A stretch of 64,000 nt of DNA from Firmicutes bacterium UBA2116 (GTDB lineage Bacteria > Bacillota > Clostridia > Tissierellales > Sedimentibacteraceae), in NCBI GenBank assembly GCA_002331025.1, contig DCYG01000036.1, positions 10,061-74,060 of the forward strand, read 5' to 3'. Numbering within the stretch: the stretch's first letter is position 1; each line of letters begins with the position of its first letter. The notes under the pieces are model-generated. The model saw only the letters and a list, made by a program, of their open reading frames with translations, was not told the origin of the DNA and made no database searches. This document shows, piece after piece, positions 7,595-15,475 of this stretch. The position numbers were made by a program, and so were the translations under genes.

Positions 7595-9055
7595 ATGGAT
7601 GAATTTTTAGAAGGACTTACCGGTGAAATTGTGTTACCTTTTGATTTTTCCTATAATGAATTAAGACAAGGCTATAACAGTGCTGTTCAAAAATATCCGT
7701 TTGTTATTGTATATTGTTTTATGATATGTGATGTTTCTAATGCGGTAAAATGGGCAAGAAGACATTCCATGCCAGTACGAATTCGCAGCGGCGGACATAA
7801 TTATGAAGGATATTCTAATGGCAGCTGTACACTTGTTATAGATCTGAGCTGCATGAATAATATTGTGATAGACGAATGTGAGGAATTAATATATATAGAA
7901 GGCGGAGCTACCAACAAAGATGTATATGAGTTTGTGTCATCAAAGGGTTATCCGTTTCCGGGCGGTACATGTCCTGCAGTAGGTGTAAGCGGATATTCAT
8001 TAGGCGGAGGATGGGGATTATCCTGTCGCTATTTAGGATTAGGCTGCGATAGTTTGACAGAAATTGAATTAGTTGATTTTGAAGGTGAAATAATCAGGGC
8101 AAATAGTAATTGTAATGCAGATTTATTCTGGGCTGTCAGGGGAGCAGGCGGCGGTAATTTTGGAGTTATAGTAAGTATGACTTTCAGGCTTCCTGAACCT
8201 GTTGATAAAGTCACACTTATTGAAATTGATTATTTAAACGTTGATTCTGAGGATCAAGAAAATTTTCTTATATTGTGGCAAGCCTGGCTAAATAATGCAG
8301 ATGATAGAATGACTCTTATTTCAAGGATATATAATTCTGAGGCAGATGGGTTAGCTATGTTAGTAAGAGGAATTTTTTATGGTGACCCTGCTGAAGCAAA
8401 GATAATTTTAAAGGATTTTCTTATGCTCAATAATGCAATTTATAGTGTAGAAGAAGTTACATTTTTAGAAGCGGTAACAATTATCGGCAGTACATATCCT
8501 GAACATGAAAAATTTAAGTCTGCAAGCCGTTTTGTATTAAAAGATTTTAATAATAATGAAATTAAAAATGTAGTTAATTTGATCAGGAATCGAGCTGAGG
8601 GCTCAGTTTATGCGGGATTATCAATGTATGCATTGGGTGGCAGGGTTTCCGATATTGATATTGATGATACTGCTTTTTATTTCAGAAACGCAAAGTATAT
8701 AATTTGGCTTGAAACCGTCTGGGAAGAAAATGAATATGCTGAAGAAAATAAAAGTTGGATTAAAAATAGGTTTCCATACCTGAAATCAATAACTACAGGT
8801 TCATATATAAACTTTCCGTATATTGAATTAGACAATTATTTAAAAGAATATTTCGGATGCCATAAAGAAAAGTTAAAATATATCAAAGAAAAATATGATC
8901 CGTTAAATATTTTTTCTTTCCCTCAAGGTATAGAGCCAAGTAATAATGAATGCTGTCCTGTATTATATAAACCTACTCTATTCAATAAAGAAAATTTATG
9001 GAATGCCGATAACAATATAAATCATCGTGAATTCAGATATGTATCAAAAAAATAA
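7595..9055 (+). CDS. FAD-linked oxidoreductase, berberine-bridge-enzyme-like
   Basis: A 486-residue flavoenzyme with an N-terminal FAD-binding domain (FAD_binding_4) and a C-terminal BBE motif (KYDPLNIFSFPQGI). RSGGH (His68) and GGTCPAVG (Cys126) occupy the two positions that bind FAD bicovalently in this family, so a 6-S-cysteinyl, 8-alpha-histidyl flavin is likely. I chose the ATG at 7595 over the in-frame TTG at 7580 because GGGGGA is well spaced for it. There is no signal peptide. These enzymes oxidise sugars or aromatic/alkaloid substrates, usually passing electrons to O2, so a copy in an anaerobe is odd and suggests transfer. Substrate unknown. Confidence 0.88.
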   Translation: MDEFLEGLTGEIVLPFDFSYNELRQGYNSAVQKYPFVIVYCFMICDVSNAVKWARRHSMPVRIRSGGHNYEGYSNGSCTLVIDLSCMNNIVIDECEELIYIEGGATNKDVYEFVSSKGYPFPGGTCPAVGVSGYSLGGGWGLSCRYLGLGCDSLTEIELVDFEGEIIRANSNCNADLFWAVRGAGGGNFGVIVSMTFRLPEPVDKVTLIEIDYLNVDSEDQENFLILWQAWLNNADDRMTLISRIYNSEADGLAMLVRGIFYGDPAEAKIILKDFLMLNNAIYSVEEVTFLEAVTIIGSTYPEHEKFKSASRFVLKDFNNNEIKNVVNLIRNRAEGSVYAGLSMYALGGRVSDIDIDDTAFYFRNAKYIIWLETVWEENEYAEENKSWIKNRFPYLKSITTGSYINFPYIELDNYLKEYFGCHKEKLKYIKEKYDPLNIFSFPQGIEPSNNECCPVLYKPTLFNKENLWNADNNINHREFRYVSKK

Positions 9056-9070
9056 AAATTCGACACAAAT

Positions 9071-9099
9071 AAAAAAACCTCAAATTTAAAGGTTTTTTT
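9071..9099. terminator. Bidirectional intrinsic terminator
   Basis: AAAAAAACCT (9071-9080) pairs with AGGTTTTTTT (9090-9099). It lies between the convergent flavoenzyme and AraC genes and has a T-run on either strand. Confidence 0.85.
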
Positions 9100-9118
9100 A
9101 TTTTGCGTATAAAAATTC

Positions 9119-9982
9119 TTATTTCTTCTTCACAGGAATCCAAACTTCACTGTATGCGTAATCCTTTTTATGTTTATCCATTTTAGTAAAAGAAAAAGTA
9201 GGGATATTAATTACTTCGTAGTCAGAAGAAAGAAGCCATTCCGAATATACTTTTGCCATAGTTTCCTGCAGTGTAGAAGGAAACGGTCCTTCGTTCGGAA
9301 ATATTGCCCAGGTACATGCTTCCACCGGTATTTTATCCAATAGATCGCTCACTTGATTTTTAGTCGTTAAAACACCTATCAAATGAGTTAAATCTCCTTC
9401 TTCCTTTAAGAAATTCGCATCAGCATCATAAGATGCGTTTACAATTTCATACGGCTCAATATTTTGCAGAGAATGCATTTCTTCTTTTTGTTCATCCGTT
9501 ATACTCATTGCAAGCTTCACAATCTCGTTATTCACGCCTTCAAATTGCATAGGTACGCGTTTACTTACACCAACTAAATTAAAAGCCGGTTTTTCTTCAA
9601 TTCTAAATTCCATAGATATTCCTCCCTTAACGGTTATTATGAATGAAAGCTTGGGAAATGACTTGCTAATGCCTGTTTTTATTACATCAGACGGCAAAAA
9701 ACCACTCCATTTTTTAAACGCTCGTGTGAATCCGTCCATGGACTGATAGCCATATTTAAATGCAACCTCAGTCACTTTTTCACCATTTAATAAATCTCTG
9801 TTTGCTTCAGACAGCTTTCTTTTTTTGATATATTCATTCAGCGTCATCCCTGAAAGATAAAAAAATATCTTTCTGAAGTGATAATCCGAAACACCGGCAT
9901 ATTCGGAAATTTTATCAAGAGATATATCATCCGTTAAATGATCATCAATATAGCCCATCACACAATTTAATTCTTTCAGCAT
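9119..9982 (-). CDS. AraC-family regulator with GyrI-like effector domain
   Basis: A 287-residue protein. Residues 1-105 form the AraC double helix-turn-helix (LDKISEYAGVSDYHFRKIF, then VTEVAFKYGYQSMDGFTRAF). Residues about 124-286 form a GyrI-like/SRPBCC-type small-molecule-binding domain (from MEFRIEEKPAFNLVGVSKR). The same architecture occurs in Rob- and BmrR-type multidrug regulators. AGGAGGGG precedes the ATG. It stands alone next to a GNAT gene; the target is unknown. Confidence 0.9.
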   Translation of the reverse strand: MLKELNCVMGYIDDHLTDDISLDKISEYAGVSDYHFRKIFFYLSGMTLNEYIKKRKLSEANRDLLNGEKVTEVAFKYGYQSMDGFTRAFKKWSGFLPSDVIKTGISKSFPKLSFIITVKGGISMEFRIEEKPAFNLVGVSKRVPMQFEGVNNEIVKLAMSITDEQKEEMHSLQNIEPYEIVNASYDADANFLKEEGDLTHLIGVLTTKNQVSDLLDKIPVEACTWAIFPNEGPFPSTLQETMAKVYSEWLLSSDYEVINIPTFSFTKMDKHKKDYAYSEVWIPVKKK

Positions 9983-10080
9983 CAGTTCCCCTCCTTTTCA
10001 CATTTTTATAATAACAAAAGAGAATTAATATTACTCGACATTTATGATATAAAATATATCGGATGAAATGTTATATAATA

Positions 10081-10575
10081 TTAAATATACTTTCTCATTA
10101 CAACTGCAGGCAGAATTTTCTCTGTCCAATTTAATTCGATATCTTCAACTTTAGCAAAACCATTGTTAATCCAAAAATCAAGCACTGAATTATCATAATC
10201 AGTGACCACATCTATTCTTATACATTTGCTTTTTTGCGATTTGGCGTACTCCTCAAAGTACTGAAAAATCAAATTTCCAAAACCCTTGCCCTTAAAATTA
10301 TCTTTTAACATTAGTAATGATAAATATACTTCTTCTCCTGCTTTAAAATCTATAATTCCTATTATTTCTCCCGATTTTATCTCAATTATTTTACAAGAGT
10401 AAAAGCCGGACTTTTTCATTAATTCAAGCTCTTGAAGTATCCATTCATTTGTTACTCTTTCCCTATTCATGTGACTTTTTAAAAATTGTTTATTAGAATT
10501 ATAAACTTCAGCGATTTCATCTAAATCCTTAGATTCAACTAAATCTATACAAAAATCCTTTAATTCAAAAAACAT
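10081..10575 (-). CDS. GNAT-family N-acetyltransferase
   Basis: A 164-residue GNAT-fold protein with an acetyl-CoA-binding region around LKDNFKGKGFGNLIFQYF (near residues 91-108, the Q/RxxGxG/A signature as KGKGFG) and the late-strand pattern VVTDYDNSVLDFWINNGF. GGAGAG precedes the start. Acceptor substrate unknown. Single gene; neighbours give no clue. Confidence 0.85.
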   Translation of the reverse strand: MFFELKDFCIDLVESKDLDEIAEVYNSNKQFLKSHMNRERVTNEWILQELELMKKSGFYSCKIIEIKSGEIIGIIDFKAGEEVYLSLLMLKDNFKGKGFGNLIFQYFEEYAKSQKSKCIRIDVVTDYDNSVLDFWINNGFAKVEDIELNWTEKILPAVVMRKYI

Positions 10576-10640
10576 AATCTCTCCAATGCATTTTGCAATT
10601 TATTTTAAAGACTAACTGCGAAAAAAAATAACATATTATA

Positions 10641-11954
10641 TTATTTATCTTTTATCTCAATTATTTCTCCAATATCATATTCATATTTTATATAATTATT
10701 GTCACTGTCCGTCCATGAAACAGATGCCTCTCTTGTTTTAAATATATTTATAATGTCATCGTCAGTCAATCCTCTTGCGTCAAATACTATTTCCTCTTCA
10801 TAGATAGCAAAATTTTCAGCTTCATTGTCTCGTTCAAACGTACCTCCGCCTCTCAGCCGGTTCTCTTCATTACCCTTTTTAATCATAGCTAAGCCTGATG
10901 TTTCAATTTTTCTGTTTTTTATATTATCAGGGAATTCAACATACAATTCAAATTTAATTTTTCTGTAATCACTTAAGTCAGGAGCATCCGGACTTTCGCC
11001 GCCGGTCTTCTTGTATTCATCATAAGTAATACCTGAAACAATTGCACTTATATATATAGGCTCGGGTATTGTGCCGTATCTGCTGTAATTTTTTATATCT
11101 CTGTACTCATCAAACATCATATTGCCTATGTCTTTGTTTGATTTTTTAATATAATACCTTGAATTTATCTCATAAACATAATATACCTTGTCGTTTATTA
11201 CAGCCTTTACATAACTGCCTGTCTCAGGCGGAGCATTTCCATTTGATATTATTCCGGACTCATCAACATTTCTTAAAAGCATATTTATATTTGTTTTTGA
11301 AACACTGTCTGTTATTACTCTTTCAGAAACCGCTTCATTATCCTCATATATGTATAAATTTACGGAACTTGATAAAATTTTCGAATTCATTTCACTGCCA
11401 TCCGGTCTCAAAGGCATCATAAAATCCTGAATTTTATAATCTTGATCTTCGGCTGTTTTTCCAACAATATAGCCACTAGTATATGTTCCATTCCCCCATT
11501 GAGGTCCCATAGCTGTCAAATTTAAGCTGTCCTTTTTTGTATAAACAACATTTATTACTTCAATTTCGGTTAGGTTGTTCTTTTCCTTAAAATATTTATA
11601 AGAGTCCGAGTCATTATCAACCGTTGTAATACTGTGCAACACATAGCTGCTGTAAATATCTTTACCTGCATTTCGTTCAATATCGAGACCTATCTTATTT
11701 CTCTCTGAAATCAAATCATATTTCTTCTCGTAATCACCTTCAACACCGTATAAAAAATACAAATAAACTAATTCCTCCTGTTTACTCTCGGGAGTATCTT
11801 CAGCATAAAAATATTTACGTCCTTCCTGCACCCATGTCGTACCGCTGAATTCGTAATTTCTTCTTGGATTTGTTCCCGCTGATACGGCAACAACAATTAA
11901 CAGCAGCACAAGTACCGCCATTAACCAGAAAGTCGGCTTTTTGTAACCTCTCAT
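10641..11954 (-). CDS. Membrane-anchored hypothetical protein; possible orphan C-terminal part of an M56/BlaR1-type protein
   Basis: A 437-residue protein with one N-terminal membrane anchor (about residues 9-27) and a long polar extracellular part with no cysteine. The first residues, YKKPTFWLMAVLVLLLIVV followed by TNP, resemble the segment that in clostridial M56 metalloprotease sensors joins the protease domain to the outer domain. No HExxH protease domain is present here or upstream. AGGAG is well placed for this start, so it looks like a deliberate stand-alone gene. Function unknown. It probably shares a transcript with the small membrane protein upstream. Confidence 0.7.
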   Translation of the reverse strand: MRGYKKPTFWLMAVLVLLLIVVAVSAGTNPRRNYEFSGTTWVQEGRKYFYAEDTPESKQEELVYLYFLYGVEGDYEKKYDLISERNKIGLDIERNAGKDIYSSYVLHSITTVDNDSDSYKYFKEKNNLTEIEVINVVYTKKDSLNLTAMGPQWGNGTYTSGYIVGKTAEDQDYKIQDFMMPLRPDGSEMNSKILSSSVNLYIYEDNEAVSERVITDSVSKTNINMLLRNVDESGIISNGNAPPETGSYVKAVINDKVYYVYEINSRYYIKKSNKDIGNMMFDEYRDIKNYSRYGTIPEPIYISAIVSGITYDEYKKTGGESPDAPDLSDYRKIKFELYVEFPDNIKNRKIETSGLAMIKKGNEENRLRGGGTFERDNEAENFAIYEEEIVFDARGLTDDDIINIFKTREASVSWTDSDNNYIKYEYDIGEIIEIKDK

Positions 11955-11983
11955 TTCGTTTTCTCCTATATCAATTTTCAGGT

Positions 11984-12022
11984 ACAGTATTCGACAAGTC
12001 GAAATGCCTAATACTGTTTTTT
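11984..12022 (+). terminator. Plus-strand intrinsic terminator with no plus-strand gene before it
   Basis: The stem ACAGTATT/AATACTGT (11984-11991, 12010-12017), with an inner CGAC/GTCG, is followed by six T on the plus strand. Both flanking genes are on the minus strand, and no plus-strand gene lies upstream for about 3 kb. The same hairpin in the minus-strand transcript has no T-run. Confidence 0.55.
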
Positions 12023-12042
12023 AAGAAACTGTACATAATCAA

Positions 12043-12309
12043 CTACAAATCTTTATAGTAAGCATATCCACAAAGAAGTATACCGAATCCTCCCAATGTA
12101 GATATTACTTGCCCGGCTATTCTAAAATTGGATGTAATATCATTTGAGTATATTTCTAATTGATTAGAAGATACACCATTCTTGTATTTTTTCAAATAAT
12201 CATACCTCATTGACTTTCCTATGGCACCTGATGAAAATATGATTACGAAACCAATAACAAATATAATAACCATTACATACAGAGAATTTTTCAGAAATTC
12301 TTTCTTCAT
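12043..12309 (-). CDS. Small membrane protein, hypothetical (88 aa)
   Basis: An 88-residue protein with two hydrophobic segments (about residues 10-30 and 66-84) separated by a polar loop. No family recognised. GGAGG precedes the ATG at good spacing. It lies 88 bases upstream of the membrane-anchored 437-residue protein on the same strand and may be its partner. Confidence 0.65.
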   Translation of the reverse strand: MKKEFLKNSLYVMVIIFVIGFVIIFSSGAIGKSMRYDYLKKYKNGVSSNQLEIYSNDITSNFRIAGQVISTLGGFGILLCGYAYYKDL

Positions 12310-12663
12310 TTTTACCTCCGTTTATATCATAGTGCAAGCCGCTTGCTTACCGGCCTGCTTCACACCGACACAGCAGTATATCCCCTTGATTATAAAATTA
12401 TATCATAATTTCTAATATTTTCAATCAAACATATATAATTTAGTATAGCCTGATATCAAAACATTTAATTTCAAATTCGTCCATAAAAAACATACCGCAA
12501 AAGCAACTTCAGCCTTTGCGGTAAGTATCCACAAAAAATCAAAATATAAAAGCTCTTCAAAATATAAATATTTTACAATAATTAATAAAGATATGATATA
12601 ATACATATATCATAATAGATTTGACATAGTAAGTTATTTATTAATAATGGGAAGGATGATAAC
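12310..12663. other. Gene-poor 354-bp stretch
   Basis: AT-rich. It holds a GCAAGC/GCTTGC mini-hairpin near 12333-12345 that recalls the core of the 63-bp repeats but lacks the rest of them. A 9-bp stem TACCGCAAA/TTTGCGGTA (12493-12501, 12515-12523) lies further on. The far end is presumably the promoter of the toxin-antitoxin-like pair. A 61-codon minus-strand frame here has no convincing ribosome site. Confidence 0.5.
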
Positions 12664-12983
12664 TTGAATCAGAAAACCTTGATAAATATTAGAAAACTCT
12701 GTATGGAAAATTCTATAATTTGGAGCCAACATGTTGCAACAAGATGCCTGCAAAGAGGTATAAAAACTGTTGACATTGAAAATTGTATTTTAAATGGCGA
12801 AATTATTGAAGAATATCCAGATGATTATCCTTACTATAGTTATTTGATATTAGGACTAACAACAAAAATCAATTTTTACATGTTGTATGTGGAACGGGAA
12901 ATAATAAGTTATGGATAATAACTGCATACTTTCCAAGTTTAGATAAATGGGAATCTGATTTTAAAAAAAGAAAGGAGCAATAA
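12664..12983 (+). pseudogene. DUF4258 protein (MqsR-like toxin candidate), frameshifted
   Basis: Starts TTG at 12664 with GAAGGATG upstream and reads WSQHVATRCLQRGI, typical of DUF4258. After codon 67 the frame breaks at a five-A run (12864-12868) and meets a stop at 12916-12918. The -1 frame continues seamlessly with HVVCGTGNNKLWIITAYFP and LDKWESDFKKRKEQ, ending at 12983, the expected C-terminus. One extra A would restore about 106 residues. So it is an inactivated gene, a sequencing error in a homopolymer, or less likely a frameshift-regulated gene. It precedes a YgiT-type zinc-finger gene by one base, the arrangement of toxin then antitoxin. Confidence 0.85.
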
Positions 12984-12984
12984 T

Positions 12985-13215
12985 ATGAATTGTTTTATGT
13001 GTAAAGGCGATATGATAAGTAAAAATACTAACTATATTTTGGATTTAGATGGAAGTATTATAATTATAAAAAATGTTCCTTCTTTAGTTTGTAATCAATG
13101 TGGGGAAGTATTTTACGAAAATGAAGTAATGAAGCGAATCGAAAAAATCATAGATTTATTTAGAAACGCTTTAACTGAAATTGCCGTAGTTAATTACGAT
13201 GATAAAGTAGCATAA
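12985..13215 (+). CDS. YgiT-type zinc-finger protein (antitoxin candidate)
   Basis: A 76-residue protein with the two CxxC knuckles of the YgiT/MqsA zinc-finger domain (CFMCKGDM at residues 3-10 and CNQCGEVFYENEV around residue 36). It is shorter than full MqsA and has no obvious DNA-binding helix-turn-helix. AGGAG lies inside the end of the preceding DUF4258 frame, so the pair is coupled. In related pairs this protein neutralises the DUF4258 partner. It remains intact while the partner is frameshifted, as expected if the toxin was lost first. Confidence 0.85.
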   Translation: MNCFMCKGDMISKNTNYILDLDGSIIIIKNVPSLVCNQCGEVFYENEVMKRIEKIIDLFRNALTEIAVVNYDDKVA

Positions 13216-13230
13216 TCTAAAATATCAATG

Positions 13231-13258
13231 AAAAGCCCTTCAAATTCGAAGGGTTTTT
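13231..13258 (+). terminator. Intrinsic terminator after the zinc-finger gene
   Basis: The stem CCCTTC/GAAGGG (13236-13241, 13248-13253) is followed by five T, 20 bases after the stop codon. Confidence 0.85.
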
Positions 13259-13552
13259 ATATGTTGCTAAATATCACACTTATTTTGTCAGATTCATTTC
13301 AAACTCAATCTCATGTTTTAGTGGTCGTTACTATTATTCTGTACGGCTCTTTTTCAAATGAAGAATAGCAGAACTGACAATTGCAGGTATTAGAACAAAC
13401 GACAAAAATCTCACCATAAATGGACGCGGACCACAAGGTGCAAATCCACGAAAACTTGTTTATACTTCTGAATAGTTACAATCAATTACATTCAACAGTT
13501 TATATATATAATTTATAAAATCTTAACTAATAAGTATAATATGATTGATAAT
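13259..13552. other. 294-bp stretch with a possible coding relic
   Basis: No complete gene. From 13362 to 13475 the plus strand has a 37-codon open stretch without a start. It encodes a protein-like string containing TINGRGPQGANPRKLVY and ends in TAG. Just upstream, another frame reads VTIILYGSFSNEE then a stop. This could be the decayed 3' end of a lost gene; I do not recognise the family. The rest is AT-rich. Confidence 0.4.
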
Positions 13553-13584
13553 TAAAAATAATTGCCCTCATATCCGAGGGCAAT
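13553..13584 (-). terminator. Intrinsic terminator after the DUF2442 gene
   Basis: A perfect 9-bp stem, ATTGCCCTC/GAGGGCAAT (13561-13569, 13576-13584), is followed on the minus strand by a T-rich tract. It sits 14 bases after the stop. Confidence 0.75.
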
Positions 13585-13597
13585 GTTTACACTTCTA

Positions 13598-13909
13598 TTA
13601 TGCAATATTATTTAAGAATTCGCTTTCTGAAATATCTGGTTGTTCATAAATAGTAAATGGATCTATATCTATGCATTCTCTTGGGTCATATTTACCATTT
13701 ATATCCCAGGCAACGGTATCATTAAGTATAGTTAAAGTTTTTTTGAATATTTCTATATCTTTTATTTGCTGAAAGATACCAGAGTTAATTTTTTCAGTCA
13801 TATCGAGACACTTTATAGAACCATCGTCAAAATATGCGTATACTTTGTAATCATCTGTTGCTATTGCCTGAACGACTTTTGGAAAATATTGATTATCCAT
13901 TTTTATCAC
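13598..13909 (-). CDS. DUF2442 protein
   Basis: A 103-residue protein with the DUF2442 pattern: VVQAIATDDYKVYAYFDDG near the start and NDTVAWDINGKYDPRECID near the end. DUF2442 genes commonly follow DUF4160 genes, as here with a four-base gap, and the pair is treated as a toxin-antitoxin candidate without proof. Met4 is an alternative start. No helix-turn-helix is visible. Confidence 0.85.
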   Translation of the reverse strand: MIKMDNQYFPKVVQAIATDDYKVYAYFDDGSIKCLDMTEKINSGIFQQIKDIEIFKKTLTILNDTVAWDINGKYDPRECIDIDPFTIYEQPDISESEFLNNIA

Positions 13910-13913
13910 CTCA

Positions 13914-14174
13914 TTATATTAATGGATTAATTTCTTTAAGTGGTTTATCCGATTTAGATAATTCCCAATTTTGCATTAATTCATCTTTATGTATCTCACA
14001 CCAAGCAAGAACTATTTTTAATTGTTTAGCAGGCAAAAGTCCTTTATAAACTTTACCATCTAATATATCTATCAGAGCTTTGTATCCTGCATATTCAGCA
14101 TGAAAATGTGGCGGATTATGATCTGAGTAATACATTGTTATTCTAATTCCATAAAATAAAGATATTTCTGGCAT
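13914..14174 (-). CDS. DUF4160 protein
   Basis: An 86-residue protein with the family hallmark MPEISLFYGIRITMYYSDH followed by NPPHFHAEY, then the C-terminal helix region KIVLAWCEIHKDELMQNW. The clustered histidines (PPHFH) may bind metal. First gene of the DUF4160-DUF2442 pair, with GGAGG before the start. A function in toxin-antitoxin or another two-gene system is inferred from context only. Confidence 0.87.
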   Translation of the reverse strand: MPEISLFYGIRITMYYSDHNPPHFHAEYAGYKALIDILDGKVYKGLLPAKQLKIVLAWCEIHKDELMQNWELSKSDKPLKEINPLI

Positions 14175-14390
14175 AGGTTTTTGCCTCCTTTTCTCTTATT
14201 ATATCATTATTAAGCTAATATTCAAGAAAATTATTCTTTAACATTTTCCAAGAAATACAATACTTAAATTATATACTTTTCTAATTATATAATTTTATCT
14301 CCAATAATTAGCAAATTATCAATAACAAAATATAATATTTAGCAGTTTATACTTAAAATATATCCGTATTTGAAAATTGGTCCACAATCA

Positions 14391-14418
14391 AAAAAACCTT
14401 CAAATTTGAAGGTTTTTT
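14391..14418 (-). terminator. Terminator of the tmRNA gene
   Basis: A perfect 28-bp palindrome: AAAAAACCTTCAAA at 14391-14404 and its complement to 14418. It gives a hairpin plus T-run 22 bases beyond the tmRNA 3' end. Confidence 0.9.
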
Positions 14419-14439
14419 ACTGTTTTTTTCATTTTTCTA

Positions 14440-14791
14440 TGGAGGCGGTGGGAGTCGAACCCACGTCCGAAAATATTTCCACAAGTCTTTCTCCGAGTGC
14501 AGACGATAATTTATGTTTCGCCTCAACCATCGCCTATCGTCAAGCTATGGTATCGGCTATCTCCGGTTGTTCAGCTTAAGGTCGAAGAACCCCTTAAGCA
14601 GTTCCCTGCTTTAAATGATGCCCCAACTTAAACTGCAGGTCGTCTAAGCGGGACAAGCGAGCAGCTTACGCTGCGAATGCTAAATTATTGTTTTCTTTTG
14701 CGTTTATTTTTGTTGCCACTTTTTACGTTGTTTGGCGACAACGACTCGCTTAACTTACTTCTATACCCCCGTCGAAACCATTTACGCCCCC
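14440..14791 (-). ncRNA. ssrA: tmRNA (transfer-messenger RNA)
   Basis: The 5' end GGGGGCGTAAATGGTTTCGA and the 3' end with the T-arm GGGAGTCGAACCC (plus-strand reading) and CCGCCTCCA form the acceptor stem, with one G-U pair. CCA is not encoded. The resume frame at 14701-14669 encodes AKENNNLAFAA followed by TAA (14668-14666), a typical Firmicute degradation tag ending in AA. With SmpB it rescues stalled ribosomes. The gene begins seven bases after the smpB stop codon, so the two may be co-transcribed. Confidence 0.97.
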
Positions 14792-14798
14792 GTAATGG

Positions 14799-15248
14799 TT
14801 AATCGTCTTGTCTTTGTATACGGCGCTCGGCATCTTTTTTTGCAATATCCTGACGTTTGTCGTAGTTTTTCTTACCTTTTGCCACTGCCATTTCCATTTT
14901 AACAAGACCGTTTTTAAGATATAGACTCAATGGTATCAATGAATAACCTTTTAAAGTTACCAATCCAATCAATTTTCTTATTTCTCTTTTATTTAAAAGA
15001 AGCTTTCTGGGCCTTAAGGGATCAACATTGTAAATGTTGCCTTTTTCATAAGGACTTATATGCAGATTGTAAACATATGCTTCACCGTTTTTTATGTTTA
15101 CATAACTATCTTTTAAGTTAACTTTTCCCTGTCGTATTGATTTTACCTCTGTACCGACAAGTACAATTCCGGCTTCATATTTATCTTCTATAAAATAATC
15201 ATGATATGCTTTTTTGTTGCTTGCAATATTTTTTGTATTTTCAGCCAT
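14799..15248 (-). CDS. smpB: SsrA-binding protein SmpB
   Basis: A 149-residue beta-barrel protein from the ATG at 15248 (MAENTKNIASNKKAYHDYF). GGTGAG precedes that start; the longer upstream frame would add 19 hydrophobic residues not seen in the family. Signatures are GTEVKSIRQGKVNLKDSY, HISPYEKGN and the basic tail KGKKNYDKRQDIAKKDAERR. It binds the tRNA-like part of tmRNA and delivers it to stalled ribosomes. It lies between rnr and ssrA, all three acting in RNA quality control. Confidence 0.97.
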   Translation of the reverse strand: MAENTKNIASNKKAYHDYFIEDKYEAGIVLVGTEVKSIRQGKVNLKDSYVNIKNGEAYVYNLHISPYEKGNIYNVDPLRPRKLLLNKREIRKLIGLVTLKGYSLIPLSLYLKNGLVKMEMAVAKGKKNYDKRQDIAKKDAERRIQRQDD

Positions 15249-15379
15249 ATTCTCACCTACCATCAAGTGTAGGATGATTATAGCATTAATTATTTGCAAT
15301 GTCAAATGTCAGTTTGTTTGAAAAATATGCATATATTTATTTTTTATGCATGATTTGTCAGTCAAAGTAATCAATAAAT

Positions 15380-15418
15380 AGGCTGTTGAAAAAGTTTGTT
15401 CTGCGTTTTCAACAACCT
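15380..15418. repeat. Short relative of the 120-bp MITE-like element
   Basis: AGGCTGTTGAAAAAG (15380-15394), identical to one end of the element at 5512-5631, is followed after 11 bases by TTTTCAACAACCT, a slightly decayed opposite end. It looks like an internal-deletion or solo hairpin form. It lies between smpB and rnr. Confidence 0.65.
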
Positions 15419-15475
15419 ACCCCTACATATTATATATATTACAATATAAATCTTAAGCTAAGTTTAATTTTTACT

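Noticed and set aside
12333..12420. A third copy of the 63-bp palindrome
   Set aside because: Only the GCAAGC/GCTTGC core and a TATCAT-like edge match; the rest is unrelated.
12421..12606. A 61-codon minus-strand frame rich in aromatic residues
   Set aside because: No ribosome site, and a hairpin lies in the middle of it. Low-complexity AT-rich translation.
14370..14579. A 69-codon plus-strand frame
   Set aside because: It covers the terminator and 3' part of the tmRNA gene, so it is not coding.
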